NCBI RefSeq assembly: GCF_042651425.1
Contig: NZ_JBHSCW010000001.1
Location: 558,001-622,000, forward strand
From: Fodinicurvata halophila
Lineage (GTDB): Bacteria > Pseudomonadota > Alphaproteobacteria > Kiloniellales > DSM-21159
Reading direction: 5' to 3'
DNA: 64,000 bases
Of the stretch, positions 44,704-52,341 are shown piece by piece (within the stretch, counting starts at the first letter, position 1; each line of letters begins with the position of its first letter). The position numbers and the translations under genes were made by a program. The notes under the pieces were generated by a model that saw only the letters and a program-made list of their open reading frames with translations, made no database searches and was not told the origin of the DNA.

Positions 44704-44745
44704 GATTCAGGAGGTGGCCTCCCGAAAAAGGGGGCACCCTGATTC
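44704..44745. other. Extended imperfect stem-loop in a gene-free interval
   Basis: GATTCAGG at 44704 pairs with CCTGATTC ending at 44745 with one mismatch, and an inner GGTG...CCC / GGG...CACC stem closes on a GAAAAA loop. It lies about 40 bases before CRP site 2. It may be an RNA element or the 3' end of the first DUF1127 transcript. The rest of 44518-44785 shows no gene. Confidence 0.4.
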
Positions 44746-44785
44746 GCCTTCCTCAGGATGATAACCAGCTTTTTTCATGAATCGG

Positions 44786-44829
44786 TGTGAGAAAACTCAC
44801 AGCTTAAGGCCCCAGTTGAATGCCATGCT
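44786..44829 (+). promoter_or_regulatory. CRP-type operator and class II promoter, copy 2
   Basis: TGTGAGAAAACTCACA (44786-44801) is followed by the extended -10 TG-C-CATGCT at 44821-44829 with exactly the spacing seen in copy 1. The predicted start is near 44836. The two promoter blocks share further bases beyond the operator, which points to duplication or strong shared selection. Confidence 0.8.
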
Positions 44830-44873
44830 TTTACTTCAAAAGCCATAAAGGTGCTTTTTTAGAAACGATAGAG

Positions 44874-45008
44874 ATGGCGGGGGCGACGTTACCAGCCCTG
44901 CTTGAGTTCATCATCTGGCTGCGGTGCGAGACAATGGGACTTTTTCCTGTGCGCCCATTCCTGTGCCTCAAGGCGTTATCCGGTGTGGGGTTGGTTAGTC
45001 GGATTTGA
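44874..45008 (+). CDS. Possible 44-residue hydrophobic peptide behind CRP promoter 2
   Basis: ATG 44874 to TGA 45008 lies about 38 bases after the predicted start of promoter copy 2, close to the leader length of DUF1127 gene 1. Even the bases around the start (GAGATGGCGG) agree. The peptide is hydrophobic with three Cys and has no DUF1127 core. The ribosome-binding site is weak. It may be a decayed gene or part of a regulatory RNA. Confidence 0.25.
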   Translation: MAGATLPALLEFIIWLRCETMGLFPVRPFLCLKALSGVGLVSRI

Positions 45009-45138
45009 TCCCGATCTGCCCAGGCCCCTGACGATTGCCAGTCGGAGCGCTGATGAGCTGCCGCACGCCAGATGATGGCCTGCCTGGCAAGTTATCGGCC
45101 TGCTTACCTCCATCTGAACGGCAGGAAAGGGAAGACCT

Positions 45139-45369
45139 ATGACTGACGAACCCTTCATCAACCCTGTTGACAGCCTGGCACAAAGCACATCCCGCCAGGG
45201 TCATAACTTCATCGAGATCGCAAAAGCTGCGCTGTGTCGCGGGCAAACCGCAGCCACGGCGCGCGTTCTCCGGAATTTCGATGACGCGGACCTGGAGAAG
45301 ATCGGGCTGGATCGCAGAGACATCACCCGAGTCTCTCAAGAGATCGTTGCTTCGCGAAGGAAACTTTAG
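45139..45369 (+). CDS. DUF1127-family small protein 2
   Basis: A 76-residue protein with an AGGGAAGACCT site before the ATG. Its C-terminal core RVLRNFDDADLEKIGLDRRD (43-62) matches DUF1127; the N-terminal half is different from protein 1. The nearest promoter seen upstream is CRP-type copy 2, about 300 bases away, implying a long leader or a promoter not recognised. A hairpin starts at its stop codon. Confidence 0.8.
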   Translation: MTDEPFINPVDSLAQSTSRQGHNFIEIAKAALCRGQTAATARVLRNFDDADLEKIGLDRRDITRVSQEIVASRRKL

Positions 45370-45396
45370 GAACCGCCTCCTCTACGAAGCGGTTCC
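45369..45396 (+). terminator. Stem-loop after DUF1127 gene 2
   Basis: GGAACCGC (45369-45376) and GCGGTTCC (45389-45396) form a perfect 8-bp stem with a 12-base loop right at the stop codon. The T tract is poor, so termination may be inefficient. Confidence 0.5.
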
Positions 45397-45412
45397 TGTC
45401 AGGACTGTTTCC

Positions 45413-45499
45413 TCAGAACGCGGCCTGTTCTACCATCTGCTTCATGGCGTCGGGCATGGGCACGATCTCGAGGCCCTCGGGCTGCAAAAAATAACTCTC
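45413..45499 (-). repeat. Truncated copy of the 3' end of the gene at 47846-48409
   Basis: These 87 bases match 47846-47944, including the stop codon, with few substitutions and one 12-base deletion. The orientation is the same, so the copies form a direct repeat around the 2.4 kb in between. The fragment encodes only the last roughly 28 residues and is surely inert. Confidence 0.8.
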
Positions 45500-45504
45500 A
45501 TACG

Positions 45505-46010
45505 GAGGGGGCGCTCCTGGCTGGCCGGGCGCCAACGCCTGACCTTGCGCATGGTCTGCTGGGTGGAGAACCTGGTGCGCCTGCTACCGCTTTCAGCATG
45601 TAGCCCAGTTGCTCGCGCTGCACTGGCATACCGTCAAGACCATCGATCACAGGTGCTTACAGCGCGAGGTCCGCGCTCTGGGTCAGTGAGGGAGGCGGTG
45701 CGGTCCTTCTTCGAATGGCTGGAGCCTGAATCCTGCGCCAGCTTCGAGACCGTGGAGATGGACATGAGCACGGCCCTGGATAAGAAAACCCGGGTGCACT
45801 GTCCAAAGGCCCACATTATCTAGAAACTCTCTCATGTCGTCGCGCAGTTCGTCCGTGAGGTCATCGATCGCGTCCGCTTCGACCAAGCCAATCAGCTACG
45901 CCACAACAAGCCGGCGCGCCAGGTCCATCAAACGCATGGCCTATGGATACCGCGACACAGATTACTTCTCCTTCAAAATCAAAGCCGCATTCCCCTCTAA
46001 AACGCGATGA
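45505..46010 (+). pseudogene. Decayed ISL3-family transposase remnant
   Basis: Three frames together read pieces typical of ISL3 transposases: a VAQLLALHWHTVKTID segment near 45608, a METDM-like MDMSTALDKKTRVHCPKAHII part ending at an in-frame stop near 45823, then HVVAQFVREVIDRVR near 45838 and a terminal AYGYRDTDYFSFKIKAAFP before a stop at 46010. Frameshifts, a stop and the absent N-terminal zinc-finger part show it is dead. Terminal inverted repeats were not found. It marks an old insertion next to the duplicated fragment. Confidence 0.78.
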
Positions 46011-46129
46011 ACCAAAAAAGATCCTGAGGAGCGTCCGGTGTACGGGCTCAGGTGTGCCAACAGGGCTGGCTGAGAACTGCGACAATTATTTCGAACCTCG
46101 AAGGACGCCGTGCCCCATACACTCGCTTC

Positions 46130-47602
46130 TCAGCCGAAGATCGACGCGAGAACGTTTGTCGCCGCGCCACGCGTGCCCGGGATCAGCGTGTCGAACGCGC
46201 CGGCGGCACCCTCGACCATCGCCGAGACCATGTTTTCGGGGTTTAACGCCTCTGCCACCTGATCCGCGGCGGCTTCAGCGCGTTCCAGACCGGTAAGATC
46301 ACCGCCGACTGCATCCGCCACACCTTGAATCGCGGAAGAGGTTGCATCCCACCCATCGCGCGCCTGGCCGACCTGCCCCGTGATGGCTCCGAACTGCGTG
46401 GCAAAGGGTTTGAGGTAGATTCCCTCTCCGGCAGCTCCGCCGATGTCATTGATGATCCCGGCGATTTCGGAGGCCGTCGCCTCCTCCCCTCGCATTTCGG
46501 CCACCTCCGCCGCAGCATTCAGACCGCCGAGGAAATCTCCGGTCGGGCCGAAGCCGCTTTCCGATCCGAACACGTCGTCGAGTTGCGTGGAGAGCCGCTG
46601 AAGCGAATCCAGGAAGTCGGCCAGCGCTCCGCTCTCTGCTCCGTCCTCAAGGGCCTCGGCCACGGCCTGGGGAGCGAAATGTCCGGCCTGATCCATCAAC
46701 GCATCGCCGGCTCGGGCCAAGTAACGGTCCCTGTATACCGGGTGCTCGGCGGATGCGGCGCGGTCGAGGAGGCTTTCCACGTCGCGCTGCGCAAGCCGCT
46801 GACGCTCGCGCGCAAGGTCAATGGCGCCAAGCACGGGATCGTCCGAGGTCGCACCGGCTGCGACGATTGCCCCCTGAAGTTTGACGGCCGCCTGCCGCCG
46901 CATCTCAAAGTCCGGGTCGTCAGGTAAAGTGTCTGATATCTGTGTCACGTCCTCAGTAGCCTGTCGCCGCGCCTCGACCGGATCAACACCAGGGTCGGGG
47001 ATGACATCGAGCCCCCCAATCCAGTGCCAGTCCGGCGCACGGCTCGCCGCGCGCGCCCTCTCGGCCGCCGCTTTGGTCGCTTCATAAGCAGCCCTGTCAC
47101 CTTCACAGTCGTATATCGGGAGAAGGCAATTGGCTTCTTCCTCGTGGCGATCGAGCCACCAGGCCTTCTCCGCCATGGTCAGCACTTCGTCCTGGAAGCC
47201 CAGTTCGATGATCTGGTGGACACGGTCGAAATGCTCCATGGCCGGGACGAGTTCGGAAATGGCGTCGTCCACCGATACGTCGCCGTCCTCCACGGCGTCA
47301 GCCCATTTCTCCAAGTCTTCCTCGGCACGATGGTAGAAGGAGCTCGCCGCGTCCAAGTCGAGAAACAACCCGTTGTTGCCCCAGGGGTCCGTATATCGTC
47401 GTGCCCAGTCCACCCCAGCAGCCCGGAAGGCCGCATCCAGGGTTTCCGGCGCGTTATCGTAGCCGTAACGCTCGCTGAGTTCCTGTTGAGCCGCCTCGAC
47501 CTTGTCGATATATGCGTAGATTGGGTCGGCCTCTTGAGCGGCGACACTCGTCGCCAGAAGCGAGAGACCGGTGACAAAGGACAACAAGGAAAGCGTCTGC
47601 AC
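46130..47602 (-). CDS. Secreted protein of unknown function, 490 residues
   Basis: A GTG start at 47602 (GGGAAG upstream) gives a signal peptide (about 1-22, ending SVAAQ). The mature part is acidic, Ala-rich and mostly helical. It has a single Cys pair (NCLLPIYDC, about 157-165) and a C-terminal third rich in Gly/Ala with amphipathic stretches. No family is recognised and no catalytic motif is evident. It is preceded by no other gene in the same unit and lies between the IS remnant and the direct-repeat source gene. Coding periodicity and length make it a real gene. Confidence 0.75.
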   Translation of the reverse strand: MQTLSLLSFVTGLSLLATSVAAQEADPIYAYIDKVEAAQQELSERYGYDNAPETLDAAFRAAGVDWARRYTDPWGNNGLFLDLDAASSFYHRAEEDLEKWADAVEDGDVSVDDAISELVPAMEHFDRVHQIIELGFQDEVLTMAEKAWWLDRHEEEANCLLPIYDCEGDRAAYEATKAAAERARAASRAPDWHWIGGLDVIPDPGVDPVEARRQATEDVTQISDTLPDDPDFEMRRQAAVKLQGAIVAAGATSDDPVLGAIDLARERQRLAQRDVESLLDRAASAEHPVYRDRYLARAGDALMDQAGHFAPQAVAEALEDGAESGALADFLDSLQRLSTQLDDVFGSESGFGPTGDFLGGLNAAAEVAEMRGEEATASEIAGIINDIGGAAGEGIYLKPFATQFGAITGQVGQARDGWDATSSAIQGVADAVGGDLTGLERAEAAADQVAEALNPENMVSAMVEGAAGAFDTLIPGTRGAATNVLASIFG

Positions 47603-47845
47603 TATCTTTGCTTCCCGATCGCCTAAAGGTTGTTAAGTTTAACATACCCGCATCGCTCGCTGCAAATCTGCGGCGAGCGTCAAAGGCCTCCACACATGAC
47701 GCCTCGAAGCATGGATGAACCAGACGCTAGAGAAACTTGGATTAGAACGCCGTGGTAGAGTGCATGTTACTGGTGAGATTTGTAATCCGCCCCGCCACCC
47801 TTAACGGCCTATCGAAAACATTACCGATCCATCGGGCCGCTCTGA

Positions 47846-48409
47846 TCAGAACGGCGCCTCTTCGCCGGCCTGTTCCATCATCTGCTTCATGGCGTCGGGC
47901 ATGGGCACGATCTCAAGGCCCTCGGGCGGCGAGAAATAACTCTCGTCCTGGGCGGTACGCTCCAGGTTGCGCAGCACGGCATGGCCCTGCTGGTGCTCGA
48001 CCTCCATGGGAATGGAGTCCTCGGTCAGGCAGGTCTGCGAGCCCTGGATCTCCCAGATGGTACAGGTTTCGCCGTTGACCGTCTTGGTCTCGCCGGTGTT
48101 TTCGCCTTCCATCAGGCCCATGTCGTCGATCTGTCCCTGCAGGGCCTGATCGCCCATCTGGTCGCTCCAGATCGTCATCTCGCCGCTTCGCATATTGCGC
48201 AGCATGCCGCCGGAGGCGCCCTCGGACTGTCCCTCCACGCGCATGGTTTCAAGCTCGCTGGAATAGCGGACCTTCATGCCGCTGGACTCGGCACCCGGAT
48301 CGGCCCACTCGCCCTCGAAGTCGGTTTCCGGCAGGGGCATGGTTTCGGCCATGGCGGCGGCCGGCGTTGCCAGGAGCAATACGCTCAATGACCAGGAGAG
48401 TACTTTCAT
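47846..48409 (-). CDS. Secreted DUF4412-like protein
   Basis: A 187-residue protein with a signal peptide (about 1-21, ending AAAMA). The mature sequence has the pattern of DUF4412-type proteins: YSSELETMRVEGQ near 48-60, then a NGETCTIWEIQGSQTCL pair of cysteines near 115-131 and a Met/Pro-rich tail. The role is unknown; a periplasmic lipid- or metal-related function has been suggested for relatives only by fold. It may be co-transcribed with the lipoprotein gene 53 bases upstream. Its last part is duplicated at 45.4 kb. Confidence 0.7.
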   Translation of the reverse strand: MKVLSWSLSVLLLATPAAAMAETMPLPETDFEGEWADPGAESSGMKVRYSSELETMRVEGQSEGASGGMLRNMRSGEMTIWSDQMGDQALQGQIDDMGLMEGENTGETKTVNGETCTIWEIQGSQTCLTEDSIPMEVEHQQGHAVLRNLERTAQDESYFSPPEGLEIVPMPDAMKQMMEQAGEEAPF

Positions 48410-48462
48410 GAAACTGTTCCCTTCGGCTCTTGAAGTCTGGGGGCTCTCTATCCGCTCGTCGC

Positions 48463-48996
48463 TCAGCGGTTGTTGCGGTTGTACTGCAGTTCGTCGCGGC
48501 TCAGCATCAGGCCAACGTAGACGCGGTAGTCGTTGATCGTCTCGCCCGAAGCCAGCGGCACGGTCAGGCTGACCGGATCCGTCAGCGTAACGGTGTTTTC
48601 GCCATCCTCGAACGTGACGGGCGCCCGGTAGGCCTCGCGCACCAGGATCTCGGGCGGATCGCCGGGGTGGCCAACCGCCAGGTAATAGGCAAGCTCGGCT
48701 TCCCGGCCCTGGTTGGCCGGGCCGCGGCTGGCCGCCAGGATGACGTCCATCTCCATGGCGACCGCGCTGCCATCGTCGCGATATTCGCAGCCATAGCGAA
48801 CATCCCTGAGCTCGGCGCTGTAGTCCACCCGGGTCAAGTCGCGGCTTTCACCGACGAAACTGACCTGTTCGCGCGTCTCCTGCGGGGCGATCACCCGGGG
48901 ACAGGGCTGGTCGCTGACCTGGTTTTCCTCCTTGCCCAGCATGGAACAGGCCGACAGCAGGGGAATCACCGCAAGTGCACTCAGAAGTTTTCGCAT
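48463..48996 (-). CDS. Predicted lipoprotein
   Basis: A 177-residue protein whose start ATG 48996 follows GGAAGG. The N-terminus ends in the lipobox LLSACS, so Cys17 should be lipidated. Two further cysteines (about 32 and 69) may form a disulfide. The rest is beta-rich, resembling small outer-membrane-associated lipoproteins of alphaproteobacteria, but no named family is clear. It reads in the same direction as the DUF4412-like gene and probably forms a two-gene unit with it. Confidence 0.8.
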   Translation of the reverse strand: MRKLLSALAVIPLLSACSMLGKEENQVSDQPCPRVIAPQETREQVSFVGESRDLTRVDYSAELRDVRYGCEYRDDGSAVAMEMDVILAASRGPANQGREAELAYYLAVGHPGDPPEILVREAYRAPVTFEDGENTVTLTDPVSLTVPLASGETINDYRVYVGLMLSRDELQYNRNNR

Positions 48997-49209
48997 CTCT
49001 GCCTTCCATAAAAACCGATCGTCAGCGGCACTTGCACAGCATGACGGCGCCCGTGCCAGCGGTCTGGTCTCGCACGTCCCGCGACGCAGCGCAAGTCTGC
49101 CTTCCCATCGACCCTTGTGAAAGGCCGGAGGCATCATGATCTCTTTTCTAAGGCCTTGGCCTGCTTTAGGGTCGGGGCGTCGCAATATCGAGCCACAGGC
49201 AAGACGCGC

Positions 49210-50169
49210 ATGAGCACCTCCTCCCTCACCCTGCTGCTGGCCAATCCGCGCGGATTCTGCGCCGGGGTGGAACGCGCGATCGAGATCGTCGAGCGGGCGC
49301 TGGCCAAGTACGGCCCGCCCGTCTACGTCCGGCACGAGATCGTGCACAACCGCTTCGTCGTGGATTCGCTGGAGTCCAAGGGCGCCATCTTCGTCGACGA
49401 AGTCTCCGAGGTGCCCGACGACGTGCCCGTCATCTTCTCCGCCCACGGCGTGCCCAAGGACGTGCCCGAGGAAGCCGCCAAGCGCGAACTGCTCTATATC
49501 GACGCCACCTGTCCGCTGGTCAGCAAGGTCCACCGCGAGGCGGAACGCCATCACCGCAACGGCCGCCAGGTCGTGCTCATCGGCCATCGCGGCCATCCGG
49601 AGGTGATCGGCACCATGGGGCAGCTGCCCGAAGGCGCAATCCTGCTGGTGGAGACCATCGAGGATGCTCGTACCATTACGGTCGAGGATCCCGACAAGCT
49701 GGCCTACGCCACCCAGACCACGCTCTCCGTGGACGACACGGCCGGCATCGTCGAGGCCCTGCAGGAGCGTTTTCCCGGCATCGAGGGACCGGCGCGCGAG
49801 GACATCTGCTATGCCACCACGAACCGGCAGCAGGCGGTGAAGGAGATCGCCGGCCAGTGCGATGCCCTGCTGGTGGTCGGCGCCCCCAACTCCTCGAACT
49901 CCCAGCGTCTGGTCGAGGTGGCGCAGCGCTCGGGCTGTCCCTATGCCTGCCTGATCGAGCGGGCCACCGACATTCCCTGGGACAGGCTGCAGGACATCTC
50001 CACCGTCGGCATCACGGCCGGGGCATCGGCCCCGGAAGCCCTGGTGGAAGAAGTGATCGACGCGTTTCGCGCCCGCTTCGAGCGGGTTCAGGTTGAACTG
50101 AACGACCAGACGCGCGAGAACGTCCACTTCAAGCTCCCCCGGCTTCTCGCCGAAACCGACGCCGCCTGA
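49210..50169 (+). CDS. ispH: 4-hydroxy-3-methylbut-2-enyl diphosphate reductase
   Basis: A 319-residue cytosolic iron-sulfur enzyme of the last step of the MEP isoprenoid pathway, making IPP and DMAPP. The three cluster ligands are Cys17 (GFCAGV), Cys101 (DATCPLV) and Cys200 (DICYATTNRQ). The substrate-binding SAHG, GHRGHPE and GAPNSSNS loops are present. The start ATG 49210 gives the canonical N-terminus; the longer frame is spurious. It heads the ispH-thrB-rnhA unit. Confidence 0.97.
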   Translation: MSTSSLTLLLANPRGFCAGVERAIEIVERALAKYGPPVYVRHEIVHNRFVVDSLESKGAIFVDEVSEVPDDVPVIFSAHGVPKDVPEEAAKRELLYIDATCPLVSKVHREAERHHRNGRQVVLIGHRGHPEVIGTMGQLPEGAILLVETIEDARTITVEDPDKLAYATQTTLSVDDTAGIVEALQERFPGIEGPAREDICYATTNRQQAVKEIAGQCDALLVVGAPNSSNSQRLVEVAQRSGCPYACLIERATDIPWDRLQDISTVGITAGASAPEALVEEVIDAFRARFERVQVELNDQTRENVHFKLPRLLAETDAA

Positions 50170-50187
50170 GATCCTGCACAAGCGCCC

Positions 50188-51153
50188 ATGGCCGTTTACA
50201 CAGAAGTCACCGATGCCGACCTGCGCGCTTTTCTGGCCCGCTACGACCTGGGAGACATCCTCTCCTTCAAGGGCATCGCCGAGGGGGTGGAGAATTCCAA
50301 CTACCTGCTGCAGACCGACCGCGGGCAGTATATCCTGACACTCTACGAGAAACGGGTTGAGCGCAACGAGCTGCCGTTCTTCGTCAACCTGATGGAGCAT
50401 CTGGCCAGCCGCGGCATTCCCTGCCCCACACCGGTGCACAGCCGCGACGGCGAAACCCTGCAGGAGTTGAACGACCGGCCGGCCGCCATCATCACCTTCC
50501 TGGACGGACTCTGGCCACGGCGTATCCACCCTTTCCACTGCCGGGAACTTGGCCACCACCTGGCGCATCTGCACCTGGCCGGTTCCGATTTCGCGGGCCA
50601 CCGCCGCAATCGCCTGTCCATCGACGGCTGGCGCAACCTGCTGGACGCCTGCCGGGCGCGCGCCGACGAGGTCTTCTCCGGCCTGGGCGCGGAACTGGAG
50701 GAGGAGTTGCAGGAACTGGAAGCCCGCTGGCCCGACGACCTGCCCAGCGGCATCGTTCACGCCGATCTGTTCCCGGACAACGTCTTCTTCCGCGACGAGA
50801 AGCTTTCCGGTCTGATCGACTTCTACTTCGCCTGCAACGACTTCTACGCCTATGACGTGGCCATCTGCATGAACGCCTGGTGCTTCGAGCCGGACGGCGC
50901 TTTCAACGCCACCAAGGCCCGCCTGCTGCTGGGCGCCTACCGCAAGGTCCGGCCCTTCTCGCAGCCGGAGCTCGACGCCCTGCCGCTTATGGCCCGCGGC
51001 TCTGCCCTGCGCTTCCTGCTGACCCGCCTCTATGACTGGCTGAACCACCCACCCGGCGCCTTCGTCGATCCCAAGGATCCGCTGGAATACTGGCGCAAGC
51101 TGCGCTTCCACCGCGACATCCCCGGCCCCGGCGCCTATGGGCTGGAGCCATGA
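50188..51153 (+). CDS. thrB: Homoserine kinase (ThrB, APH-type)
   Basis: A 321-residue kinase of the choline/aminoglycoside phosphotransferase fold, the alphaproteobacterial type II homoserine kinase. The catalytic HADLFPDN loop is near 190-197 and the metal-binding Asp (LIDFYFACNDF) near 211. It phosphorylates homoserine on the way to threonine; threonine synthase is encoded about 10 kb away. It starts 18 bases after ispH and overlaps rnhA by four bases. Confidence 0.94.
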   Translation: MAVYTEVTDADLRAFLARYDLGDILSFKGIAEGVENSNYLLQTDRGQYILTLYEKRVERNELPFFVNLMEHLASRGIPCPTPVHSRDGETLQELNDRPAAIITFLDGLWPRRIHPFHCRELGHHLAHLHLAGSDFAGHRRNRLSIDGWRNLLDACRARADEVFSGLGAELEEELQELEARWPDDLPSGIVHADLFPDNVFFRDEKLSGLIDFYFACNDFYAYDVAICMNAWCFEPDGAFNATKARLLLGAYRKVRPFSQPELDALPLMARGSALRFLLTRLYDWLNHPPGAFVDPKDPLEYWRKLRFHRDIPGPGAYGLEP

Positions 51154-51635
51154 GCGATGCCGACAGCGAGCGGATCGAGATCTTTACCGATGGCGCCTGC
51201 AGCGGCAACCCCGGCCCCGGTGGCTGGGGCGCCGTGCTGCGCTGGCGCGGCCACGAAAAGGAACTGGCCGGCGGCGAGCCGGAAACCACCAACAACCGCA
51301 TGGAACTGATGGCCGCAGTGGCGGCGCTCGAGGCGCTCAAGCGCCCCGCCCGGGTGGCGCTGACCACAGACAGCGTCTACCTGCGCGACGGCATCACCAA
51401 GTGGATCCACGGCTGGCGGCGCAACGGCTGGAAGACGGCCGGCAAGAAGGCGGTCAAGAACCGCGACCTCTGGGAACGCCTGTGGGAGGCCACCGCGCGC
51501 CACGAGATCGACTGGCACTGGATCAAGGGCCACAGCGGCCATGCCGAGAACGAACGCTGCGACGCCCTTGCCCGCGAGGCCCTCAAGGCCTACAAGCCGG
51601 ACAGTGTGACCGAGCCTCGTTCATCAGGAGAATAG
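51150..51635 (+). CDS. rnhA: Ribonuclease HI
   Basis: A 161-residue RNase HI. The active-site acids are Asp14 (FTDGACSGNPGPGG), Glu52 (NNRMEL), Asp74 (TDSVYL) and Asp138 (ENERCDALA). The basic handle WKTAGKKAVKNRDLW is present. It removes RNA from RNA-DNA hybrids. Its ATGA overlap with thrB shows translational coupling, a common arrangement in alphaproteobacteria. The convergent antitoxin gene ends 13 bases away. Confidence 0.96.
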   Translation: MSDADSERIEIFTDGACSGNPGPGGWGAVLRWRGHEKELAGGEPETTNNRMELMAAVAALEALKRPARVALTTDSVYLRDGITKWIHGWRRNGWKTAGKKAVKNRDLWERLWEATARHEIDWHWIKGHSGHAENERCDALAREALKAYKPDSVTEPRSSGE

Positions 51636-51648
51636 ATTGAAGGCCAAA

Positions 51649-51945
51649 TCAAGCGTCTTCGAGTTCTTCCTGGACGATCCCCGGACGCTTGTCGATCAGG
51701 GCCAGCAACACACGGGCCGGACCTTCAGGATGACGACGCCCCTGTTCCCAGCCACGCAATGTCCCCGGTGCAACCCCGATGCTCCTTGCAAATACCGTCT
51801 GTGAAAGCCCTGTCTTTGCGCGAATTGCCGCAACATCGGGGTCCGGGACATCTATCTGATGAACCTTTGCTCCATCGACATTCCCCACAAGGTAAGCCTC
51901 TGCATCCTCTAACCCCGACTTGATCTTTTCAAAAGCTTTGGTCAT
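51649..51945 (-). CDS. Type II antitoxin, HTH/XRE type (NadS/HigA-like)
   Basis: A 98-residue protein with an N-terminal partner-binding part and a C-terminal XRE helix-turn-helix at about 43-80 (AIRAKTGLSQTVFARSIGVAPGTLRGWEQG). Its ATG overlaps the stop of the upstream toxin gene by four bases. Toxin-first order is typical of HigBA/NadS-like pairs. It should neutralise the toxin and bind the palindrome at 52298-52336. Confidence 0.88.
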   Translation of the reverse strand: MTKAFEKIKSGLEDAEAYLVGNVDGAKVHQIDVPDPDVAAIRAKTGLSQTVFARSIGVAPGTLRGWEQGRRHPEGPARVLLALIDKRPGIVQEELEDA

Positions 51946-52283
51946 TTGCGGCTCCGATAGGATGTAATCATCTGCTTTGCCATGGATATCAATCGAGCTT
52001 GTTCGGACTGTGTCAGGTTTGCCTTTTCGTTCTTGGCAAACACTGTCAGCAGGAAAATCGGTAGGGATTCATCTGCAAACAGGAAAACCACTCGGGCTCC
52101 ACCGCTCTTTCCGCGGCCGGCACGAGGAATCCGCAGTTTCCGAATACCTCCTCCAAGGGAGGCTCCCGATTGCGGATGGCTGGCCAACAAATCGACAAGC
52201 GCTTTCCTTTCCTGCTCGGACAAGACTCCTTTGGCCGCAGAAAGGAATGCCGGTGTTTCCACCACCGTTTGCCGACGAACCAT
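51942..52283 (-). CDS. Type II toxin of the RelE/HigB family
   Basis: A 113-residue protein with the RelE-like layout: an N-terminal helical part, GGGIRKLRIPRAGRGKSGGARVV-type beta strands rich in Arg/Lys (about 44-68) and a C-terminal VFAKNEKANL motif (about 81-91) typical of addiction-module RelE toxins. It likely acts as a ribosome-dependent mRNA interferase. The pair is inserted between rnhA and the peroxiredoxin gene. Confidence 0.86.
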   Translation of the reverse strand: MVRRQTVVETPAFLSAAKGVLSEQERKALVDLLASHPQSGASLGGGIRKLRIPRAGRGKSGGARVVFLFADESLPIFLLTVFAKNEKANLTQSEQARLISMAKQMITSYRSRK

Positions 52284-52297
52284 GAAAAGGATAATCC

Positions 52298-52336
52298 AGT
52301 AACAGGATATGCGTCAATGACGTATATCCTGTTACT
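52298..52336. promoter_or_regulatory. 39-bp palindromic operator of the toxin-antitoxin pair
   Basis: Arms 52298-52316 and 52318-52336 are 19 bp each, with a single mismatch, around one central A. The core is TAACAGGATAT and its complement. It starts 15 bases before the toxin ATG and six bases after the peroxiredoxin stop on the other side. It probably serves as the autoregulatory operator and could also fold as a transcript-end hairpin for the peroxiredoxin gene. Confidence 0.78.
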
Positions 52337-52341
52337 GTGTC

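Noticed and set aside
44820..44873. Longer 62-residue version of the peptide behind CRP promoter 2
   Set aside because: Its ATG at 44820 would lie upstream of the predicted transcription start and inside the -10 element.
45369..46010. Single 218-residue frame joining DUF1127 gene 2 to the transposase remnant
   Set aside because: It is out of frame with the DUF1127 protein and only reads one piece of the decayed transposase by chance continuity.
49000..51111. Minus-strand open frame running across ispH and thrB and joining the lipoprotein gene
   Set aside because: Only the last 177 codons (the lipoprotein with its own start, lipobox and ribosome-binding site) are credible.
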